Positions 58,562 through 64,000 of a stretch of 64,000 nucleotides of DNA are shown here, piece after piece. The stretch is from DATJLY01 sp035604615 (GTDB lineage Bacteria > Pseudomonadota > Alphaproteobacteria > ATCC43930 > CGMCC-115725): assembly GCA_035604615.1 (NCBI GenBank), contig DATNID010000045.1:1-64000 (forward strand), in the 5' to 3' direction. The position numbers and the translations under genes were made by a program. A model generated the notes under the pieces. It was not told the origin of the DNA. It worked only from the letters and a program-made list of their open reading frames with translations, and did no database searches. Positions within the stretch are counted from its first letter, which is position 1. Every line of letters begins with the position of its first letter.

Positions 58562-59245
58562 TCAGCACTGGAAGGCACCGCCGCGCCGGCACAACGGGCC
58601 TCCCGGCAGCAGGCCCGTATCGACCGGCCGGCCGAGGCGCGGCGTTACGATCAGGTCGGGCCAGGCCTGCGCGCCACCCGCTATGGCCAGGCGGATGAGG
58701 GCGGGCAGCGAGGTCCGGTCGTGCCATTCCTGTTGCCATTGCGGATCGGCGTCGGGCCGGTCGCGCCCGAAATAGGCGAGCGCCGCGCTTGCGGCATCGT
58801 CGACCAGCACGACCGTCTGCATCGCGGCGGGATCGAGCGTGGGCGGCCACAGATCGTGCGCGCGGTCGAGCGGGCGAAAGCGCAAGACGATGCGGACGCC
58901 GCTCTTGCCGCGCTCGATCGCGAGCCAGGTGACCTCCTCGCCGCCGAGCGCGAGATAGGCTCCGGGCGGCGCGATGAAGACGGCGCCGGCGGCGTCGCCC
59001 GCGAAGGCGACTTGCGGCGGGTTGACGCCGCCCAGCGGCAACGGGTCGGCGCGCTCGAGCTGGCGGCGGATGACGGTGAGCGCGAGCTCGGTGCGCAGCA
59101 GCTTCTCGCTCGCGGCCTCGCTGCCCATGACGGCGCCGCGGCTCAGGCGCAGTCCGCCGACCAGCAGCGCGGACAGGAGCGCCAACAGCGCCATGGCGAC
59201 CAGCAGCTCGACCAGCGTGAAGCCGGCATGCGCGCGCGCTGTCAT
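58562..59245 (-). CDS. gspJ: Type II secretion minor pseudopilin GspJ
   Basis: The 227-residue protein has the prepilin start A-G-F-T-L-V-E-L-L-V-A-M-A-L-L-A with the conserved Glu at +5. A GspJ-like body follows with V-I-R-R-Q-L-E-R near 70 and a W-x-x-R-x-x-L-P-A-L-I-R-L segment near 185. GspJ forms the tip complex with GspI and GspK. The ATG at 59245 overlaps the gspI stop by four bases (ATGA). The 27 residues open upstream are Ala/Arg-rich and not used. Confidence 0.88.
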   Translation of the reverse strand: MTARAHAGFTLVELLVAMALLALLSALLVGGLRLSRGAVMGSEAASEKLLRTELALTVIRRQLERADPLPLGGVNPPQVAFAGDAAGAVFIAPPGAYLALGGEEVTWLAIERGKSGVRIVLRFRPLDRAHDLWPPTLDPAAMQTVVLVDDAASAALAYFGRDRPDADPQWQQEWHDRTSLPALIRLAIAGGAQAWPDLIVTPRLGRPVDTGLLPGGPLCRRGGAFQC

Positions 59246-59679
59246 TGTTGCTGCTGGCGCTGCGGCGGCGGCGCGAGCCGCAGGGTCGCGAGCGTCACGT
59301 CGCGCATGCGGCCGCGCTCCGGCCATGACACGGTGAGCGTCACCGCGTAGGGCATCAGCGGCCCGAGCTGCGGCGGCAAGGTCGCGTCGGCATAAAGTGC
59401 CACCGTGCGGCGCCAGTGATAGCCGCCCGGCAGGTCGCCGTCCTCGACGCCTTCCTCCAGCGGCAGCTCGCCGTCGCGCGCCTCGAGCACGCTCTCGGCC
59501 CAGAGTGCGGCGGTGGCGGCGCGGTCGGCGCGCATCAGGCCGCCGATCCCGCCGGAGAAGATGCGCAGCAGCGGCACCAGCAGCAGCGCCGCGACCGCGA
59601 AGGCGACCAGCACTTCGATCAGGGTGAAGCCGCGCGCGGGCTCAGCGCCGCGCCGCACGAATGTCCTGTGCGCCCGCAT
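59242..59679 (-). CDS. gspI: Type II secretion minor pseudopilin GspI
   Basis: The 145-residue protein has the prepilin cleavage and helix motif R-G-F-T-L-I-E-V-L-V-A-F-A-V-A-A. It also has A-A-T-A-A-L-W-A-E-S-V-L-E-A-R near 60, which resembles the GspI A-x2-Q/E-x2-L helix. The usual size for GspI is 120-140. The ATG at 59679 overlaps gspH by 38 bases. The end is Gln-rich (P-Q-R-Q-Q-Q-Q). Confidence 0.87.
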   Translation of the reverse strand: MRAHRTFVRRGAEPARGFTLIEVLVAFAVAALLLVPLLRIFSGGIGGLMRADRAATAALWAESVLEARDGELPLEEGVEDGDLPGGYHWRRTVALYADATLPPQLGPLMPYAVTLTVSWPERGRMRDVTLATLRLAPPPQRQQQQ

Positions 59680-60094
59680 GCCCGGTGAACCAGTCGACGT
59701 GCACGGCGGCGCTCGCCGGACCGGCGGCGAAGTCGATCTCGCCGCCGCTCGAGCTGCCGTCGGGAAAGAAATAGATGGCGCCGGCGCCGGCGGCCAGCGG
59801 CACGACGCCGCTGAACGCGACCGCGAGGCGGGGCGGGACAAGGTGCTCGCGCCGCGGCTCGCGGTAGTGGCGCGCATCGGCGGCGATCACCACCGCGGTG
59901 ACGCGGTTGCCGGCGATCGCGAGGCTCCTCGTCTCGGCGAGCGCCGCGGTCATCTCGCGCGTCGCCGCGCGCAGCTCGGCGCTGTTGGTGCCGGTGGTCA
60001 CTTTGGTCAGGAACAGCGTCGTCACCGCCGCCATGATCGCCATCACGAGCAGCAGCTCGACGAGCGTGAAGCCGTGGCTAGAGCGCGAGGTCAT
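59642..60094 (-). CDS. gspH: Type II secretion minor pseudopilin GspH
   Basis: The 150-residue protein has the prepilin start H-G-F-T-L-V-E-L-L-L-V-M-A-I-M-A and a GspH-type body. That body ends with F-F-P-D-G-S-S-S-G-G, the hallmark GspH/FimT segment, and D-W-F-T-G. It lacks the GspG calcium-site tail, so I call it GspH and not the major pseudopilin. It overlaps gspF by 17 bases and gspI by 38 bases. Confidence 0.87.
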   Translation of the reverse strand: MTSRSSHGFTLVELLLVMAIMAAVTTLFLTKVTTGTNSAELRAATREMTAALAETRSLAIAGNRVTAVVIAADARHYREPRREHLVPPRLAVAFSGVVPLAAGAGAIYFFPDGSSSGGEIDFAAGPASAAVHVDWFTGHAGAQDIRAARR

Positions 60095-61292
60095 AGATGC
60101 TGAAGAGCGCGGAGAGGATCGAGCCGACCACGCCGGCCACGATCACGCCCATGACGATGGTGAGGCCCGGCACCAGGACCGCGAGCATGCGGTCGAGCGA
60201 GCGCCGCATCTCCCAGTCATAGATGTCGGCGACCTTGGCCAGGATCTCGGCGAGCCGCGCCGTCTCCTCGCCGACCTTGATGAGCTGGCCCGCCAGCTCG
60301 GGCAGGATGCCGGTGCGCCGCAGCGGCTCGGCGAAGCCCTTGCCCTCGCGCACGCTCACCGCCACCCGGTCGAGCGCGTCGCGCATCACCGCGTTGGTCA
60401 TGGTGCCGCGCGCGATGCCGAGCGCCGCCGACAATGTCACGCCGCTCTGCAACAGCAGCCCGAGCGTGCGCGCGAACCGGGCGACGATGGTCTTGCGCAC
60501 CAGCGAACCGATCCAGGGGAGCGCGAGGATGGCGCGGTCGGCGGCGCGGCGGCCCTCCGGACGCTGCAACCAGCGCTGCCCCCAATAGGCCGCCCCGGCG
60601 ACGACCAGCGCGATGAGCCACCACCAGCCGGCGATGAAGCGCACGATCCCCAGCATCACGCTCACGCCCATGGGCACGGCGACGCCGGCATCGCGCAGGA
60701 TGCCCTCGAATTGCGGCAGCACGAAGCCGATGAAGACGGCGAGCGAGCCGAGACAGGTGATGCCGACCAGGCTCGGATAAATGAGTGCCGAGCGCAGATT
60801 CTCGGCGAGGCGCGCCATGCTCTCGAGATATTCGGCGAGGCGCCGCAGCACCGATTCGAGATCGCCGCTCGCCTCGCCGGCCTCGACCATGCCGGAATAG
60901 AACGGCGGGAACCCGCCCGCCTCGTTGAGCGCGTGCGCCAAGGTTGCGCCGCCCTGCACCCGCTCGAGCACGCGGTCGATGCGCCACAGCGCGCCCTCTT
61001 GTCCCAGATCGAGCGTCGCGCGCAGGGCGCGGTCGAGCGGCAGCCCGGCATCGAGCAGCATCGCCAGCTCGCGCGTCAAGGTCGCGAGGCTCATCAGCGA
61101 CGGTGCGCGCTTGCGCTTCAACTCGAAGCGGATGGGGCGCGTCCACAGGCTGGCGCGCGCTTCCTCGGCGCGGATGGGCGTCAGGCCCGAGCCGTTGAGT
61201 TGCAGCACCGCCGCGCGCTGGGTCGGCGCGTCCATCGTCCCCTCGACGATCTCGCCGGCGCCGTTGACGGCCTTGTAGCGGAATTGCGGCAT
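60078..61292 (-). CDS. gspF: Type II secretion inner-membrane platform protein GspF
   Basis: The 404-residue protein has three membrane helices (about 170-195, 220-240 and 375-400) and two duplicated cytoplasmic GspF domains. Their blocks include L-A-T-L-T-R-E-L-A-M-L-L-D-A-G-L-P-L and A-R-T-L-G-L-L-L-Q-S-G-V-T-L-S-A-A-L. The start reads M-P-Q-F-R-Y-K-A-V, typical of GspF. It lies six bases after gspE. It forms the core of the assembly platform driven by GspE. Confidence 0.94.
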   Translation of the reverse strand: MPQFRYKAVNGAGEIVEGTMDAPTQRAAVLQLNGSGLTPIRAEEARASLWTRPIRFELKRKRAPSLMSLATLTRELAMLLDAGLPLDRALRATLDLGQEGALWRIDRVLERVQGGATLAHALNEAGGFPPFYSGMVEAGEASGDLESVLRRLAEYLESMARLAENLRSALIYPSLVGITCLGSLAVFIGFVLPQFEGILRDAGVAVPMGVSVMLGIVRFIAGWWWLIALVVAGAAYWGQRWLQRPEGRRAADRAILALPWIGSLVRKTIVARFARTLGLLLQSGVTLSAALGIARGTMTNAVMRDALDRVAVSVREGKGFAEPLRRTGILPELAGQLIKVGEETARLAEILAKVADIYDWEMRRSLDRMLAVLVPGLTIVMGVIVAGVVGSILSALFSIYDLAL

Positions 61293-61298
61293 GGCGCC

Positions 61299-63002
61299 TC
61301 AGGCGGTGCGCGTGACGCGCAGCACTTCCTCGACCGTGGTGGTGCCGGCCAGCGCGAGGTCGAGGCCGCTCCGGAACATGGTGTGCATGCCCTCGGCGAT
61401 GGCGGTCGCCTCGATCTCCTGCGTCTCGGCATGGGCCAGGATGTGGCGCCTTATCGCGGCCGTGACCGGCATCAGCTCGACGACGCAGACGCGGCCGCGG
61501 AAGCCGGTGCCGTTGCACTGGGCGCAGCCGCGCCCGCGATGGAAGGTCGCGTCCTTGGCCGCGTCGCCCGCGAAGCCGAGCTGGGCCAGGAACTCGGGCA
61601 GCGGCGCGTACGCCTCGCGGCAATTCACGCACAGCCGCCGCACCAGCCGCTGCGCCAGGATGCCGTTGATGGTCGAGGTCAGGAGATAGTCGGGGACGCC
61701 CATGTCCAAAAGCCGCGTCACCGTGCCGGCGGCGCTGTTGGTGTGCAAGGTCGACAGCACGAGATGCCCCGTAAGCGCGGCCTGAATCGCGATCTCGGCG
61801 GTCTCGACGTCGCGGATCTCGCCAATCATGACGATGTCGGGGTCCTGGCGCAGGATCGAGCGCAGCACATGCGCGAAGTTGAGCCCGATCTGCGGCTTGA
61901 TCTCGATCTGACTCACCCCATCGAGCTGGTACTCGACCGGGTCCTCGACGGTGAAGAGCTTCTTGTCGGGCGCGTTCAAGTGGCGCAGCGCGGTGTAGAG
62001 CGTAGTCGTCTTGCCGCTGCCGGTGGGGCCGGTCACGAGCAGGATGCCGTTGGGCTGGTCCACCAGCGCAAGGAACCGCCGCTCCAGCGCGTCGTCGAAG
62101 CCGAGCTTGGCGAACTCGAGCTCGATCGCCGAGCGGTCGAGCACGCGCATCACCACGTTCTCGCCGAAGATGGTCGGCACGGTCGAGATGCGCATGTCGA
62201 TCTGGCGCCCGCGCACCGGGATGCGGATGCGCCCGTCTTGCGGCAGGCGGCGCTCGGCGATGTCGAGCCGCGCCATGATCTTGACGCGCGAGACGAGCGC
62301 CGGCCCCAGCGCCGCCGGCGGCGCCTCCATGTCCTGGAGCGCGCCGTCGATGCGGTAGCGGATCGCGAGCTTGTGCTCGCGCGGCTCGATATGGATGTCG
62401 GAGGCGCGCATCTCGACGGCCCGCGCGATCAGCTGATTGGCGAGGCGGATGACCGGCGCTCCGCTGGCGAGGTCCTTCAAGCGCTCGACGTCGTGATGCG
62501 CGTCGGCGGTGGCCTCGTGCGCAGGCTCGGACGGGTGCCGCGCCGCCGGGAAGAGCCGCTCGTGCGCCGCCTCGATGTCGCTCAAGGTGGCGATGAGCGG
62601 CGCGACGCGCTTCCTCGTGCGCAGCTCGATGGCGCGGATCGTCACCTCGTCGAGCGGATCGGCCATGGCGAGGGTGACGCACTCGGCCTCGTCCGCCAGC
62701 GGCACGATCTTGGCGTGGCGCAGGAAATTGGCGCCCAATTCCTCCTCGAGGAGCGGCAGCTCGGGCAGCTCGTCGGCGGCCGCGATGGCGAGGCCGAGCC
62801 GCGCCGCCAGCGCCTCGGCCACGTCGCGCTCCGACACCAGGCCGAGCTTGGTGAGAAGCGCCAGGAAATGGTCGCTCCCCGCGCCGCGCAGGCGCAGCGC
62901 CCGGTCGAGCCCGGCCGAGCTGAGCTTGCCGCTCGCCACCAGCGCCTCGCCGATGGCAATCTCGACCGACTCTCTCTCGGCAAGGGCGGGCGCATCCGGC
63001 AT
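61299..63002 (-). CDS. gspE: Type II secretion ATPase GspE
   Basis: The 567-residue ATPase has an N-terminal GspE-N domain, Walker A G-P-T-G-S-G-K-T-T at about 325-333, an Asp box R-Q-D-P-D-I-V-M-I-G-E-I-R-D, and the His box H-L-V-L-S-T-L-H-T-N. A four-cysteine zinc region (C-V-N-C ... C-A-Q-C) lies near 445-485. It powers pseudopilus assembly. I chose the ATG at 63002 (M-P-D-A-P-A-L); the frame is open another 20 codons. It is the first gene of the gspE-F-H-I-J run. Confidence 0.94.
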   Translation of the reverse strand: MPDAPALAERESVEIAIGEALVASGKLSSAGLDRALRLRGAGSDHFLALLTKLGLVSERDVAEALAARLGLAIAAADELPELPLLEEELGANFLRHAKIVPLADEAECVTLAMADPLDEVTIRAIELRTRKRVAPLIATLSDIEAAHERLFPAARHPSEPAHEATADAHHDVERLKDLASGAPVIRLANQLIARAVEMRASDIHIEPREHKLAIRYRIDGALQDMEAPPAALGPALVSRVKIMARLDIAERRLPQDGRIRIPVRGRQIDMRISTVPTIFGENVVMRVLDRSAIELEFAKLGFDDALERRFLALVDQPNGILLVTGPTGSGKTTTLYTALRHLNAPDKKLFTVEDPVEYQLDGVSQIEIKPQIGLNFAHVLRSILRQDPDIVMIGEIRDVETAEIAIQAALTGHLVLSTLHTNSAAGTVTRLLDMGVPDYLLTSTINGILAQRLVRRLCVNCREAYAPLPEFLAQLGFAGDAAKDATFHRGRGCAQCNGTGFRGRVCVVELMPVTAAIRRHILAHAETQEIEATAIAEGMHTMFRSGLDLALAGTTTVEEVLRVTRTA

Positions 63003-63061
63003 GACGGCGACGATAAGCCATCGCCCGACCCAAGCCAAGCGGTGGACCGGTCGTGCGCCCA

Positions 63062-63152
63062 TTCGACTACGCCCTTCGGGCTCCGCTCAGGGTGAGGACT
63101 TTCCTTTGTGCCACAACGAATTTCCCTCATCCTGAGCGAAGTCGAAGGACGC
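63062..63152. repeat. Palindromic element (copy B)
   Basis: Arms containing TTCGACT...CGCTCAGGGTGAGG (63062-63099) and CCCTCATCCTGAGCGAAGTCGAAGG (from 63124) are near-complementary. It is related to copy A at 54252-54350 and lies in the divergent gap between gspE and the amidohydrolase. Confidence 0.75.
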
Positions 63153-63213
63153 TGGATGATTTTGCCGCCCCCTGCGGCTAGGCTTGCCGTTGGTTAACGA
63201 GAGGGGCGGGCGA

Positions 63214-64000
63214 TGCGAAAGATGGTTGCGGCCGGGGGGCTGGCGGCGCTGCTCGCGCTGGGGCAGCAGGCGAACGCGGCGAGCGACGAGCAGAAGCAGT
63301 TCGCCTTCTCCGTCGTCGAGCGCAATGCCGAGCCGATGGCCCAGATCGGCGACAGCCTCTTCTACTTCGGCGAGCTCGGCATGCAAGAGGTCGAGAGCAC
63401 CAAGCTGATGAAGGAGACGCTCGAGGCGGCCGGCATCACGGTCGAGCTGGGCGGCGCCGGCATGCCGACCAATCTGTGGGCCAAATGGGGCAGCGGCCGC
63501 CCCGCCATCGCCATCGTCAGCGAGATCGACGCGCTGCCCGGCGGCTCGCAGAAGCCGATGGAATTGGAGCGCCACCCGCTGGTTCCCGGCGGCCCGGGTC
63601 ACATGGAGGGCCACAACACCCATGGCGGCCTCACCGCCGGCGCCATCTTCGCGGTCAAGGCGGCGATGGAGCGCTACAACATCCCGGGCACGGTGGCGCT
63701 GTCATTGGGGCCCGCCGAGGAGCAGCTCATCAGCCGCCCCTACATCGTGCGCGCGGGCTATTTCAAGGACATCGACGCGATCATCTATCTCCATATCGGC
63801 GACGGGTTCGCCACCGGCTACGGGCTCGCCAACTATGCCTCGATCAGCGCCGACTTCGCCTTCCACGGCAAGACCGCGCACGGCGCCGTCGATCCGTGGG
63901 ACGCCAAGGACGCGCTCGACGCGCTCGAGCTGATGGATGTCGGCACCGCCTTCCTGCGCCAGCAGCTTCGTCCGACCTATCGCATCCACCGCGTCATCAC
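63214..64000 (+). CDS. Secreted M20-family amidohydrolase (AbgB-like), 3' truncated
   Basis: The frame is open from the ATG at 63214 to the right window edge (262 codons seen). A signal peptide (M-R-K-M-V-A-A-G-G through Q-A-N-A-A) precedes the M20 domain. That domain has I-V-S-E-I-D-A-L-P near 95, G-P-G-H-M-E-G-H-N-T-H-G-G near 127-139, G-P-A-E-E-Q near 166 and G-K-T-A-H-G near 218. Typical members read G-H-A-C-G-H; here Glu replaces that Cys. These enzymes hydrolyse amide bonds of N-acyl or aminobenzoyl-glutamate-like substrates with two zincs. The ribosome site is GAGAGGGG. The substrate is unknown. Confidence 0.85.

Noticed and set aside
59642..60094. Considered as GspG, the major pseudopilin
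   Set aside because: The F-F-P-D-G-S-S-S-G-G block and the D-W-F-T-G ending are GspH/FimT features, and the GspG C-terminal pattern is absent.
59898..63095. A 1,065-codon plus-strand open frame opposite gspH, gspF and gspE
   Set aside because: It is an antisense shadow; the minus-strand genes have complete Gsp motifs.

Overview
The window is GC-rich and densely packed, with no rRNA, tRNA, phage genes, transposase or CRISPR array that I can see. Family content (Gfc/Yjb-type capsule genes, a GspL/M/N-style type II secretion system, FkbM methyltransferases, an alphaproteobacterial-style lasso peptide cassette, and dispersed palindromes of the type CCTTCGACT...CTCAGGATGAGG) suggests a Gram-negative bacterium, most likely an alphaproteobacterium. 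I cannot name the genus from the sequence alone.

Layout. (1) 1-7.3 kb: the 3' part of a giant repetitive surface adhesin, a sterol-desaturase-like membrane hydroxylase, a small lytic transglycosylase and a PAP2 phosphatase. (2) 7.4-14.1 kb: an export module resembling E. coli group 4 capsule genes, with a Thr-rich small secreted protein (GfcA/YjbE type), a GfcB/YjbF lipoprotein on the opposite strand, a very large SLBB polysaccharide-export protein and a GfcD/YjbH protein. (3) 14.2-34 kb: polysaccharide assembly. It holds the initiating sugar-phosphate transferase, four glycosyltransferases, three SDR sugar-nucleotide enzymes, an NDP-sugar pyrophosphorylase, a deacetylase-like protein, three methyltransferases, a FemAB/GNAT-like transferase, a sulfotransferase, a Wzx flippase, a Wzy polymerase and a Wzz chain-length protein. 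The strand switches repeatedly.

(4) 34-42 kb: a lasso-peptide-type RiPP cassette directly joined to the capsule genes. It has an HPr-kinase-like peptide kinase, an ABC exporter, a sulfotransferase, a PqqD-like recognition element (B1), a transglutaminase-like leader peptidase (B2), an asparagine-synthetase-like cyclase and a nucleotidyltransferase, all on the minus strand with overlapping ends. A 61-residue precursor candidate is divergent from them. (5) 42-48.7 kb: four tandem paralogues of a secreted, predicted right-handed beta-helix protein sharing six conserved cysteines and a C-terminal Q-C-L-x-F. (6) 48.7-63 kb: a type II secretion system split into gspD-gspK and gspE-F-H-I-J / L-M-C. 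An O-antigen-ligase/TPR protein interrupts it on the opposite strand, and a secreted propeller-like protein gene is nested in it. (7) 63.2 kb to the end: the start of a secreted M20-type amidohydrolase.

How it fits together (inference): the Gfc/Wzx/Wzy/Wzz set builds and exports a decorated (methylated, possibly sulfated) surface polysaccharide. The lasso cassette makes a peptide that may be phosphorylated or sulfated. The Gsp system probably secretes the four disulfide-rich beta-helix proteins and the nested propeller protein. The most interesting points are the RiPP cassette with an atypical precursor, the six-Cys beta-helix family beside the Gsp genes, and a pyrophosphorylase gene that appears to start with ATC.
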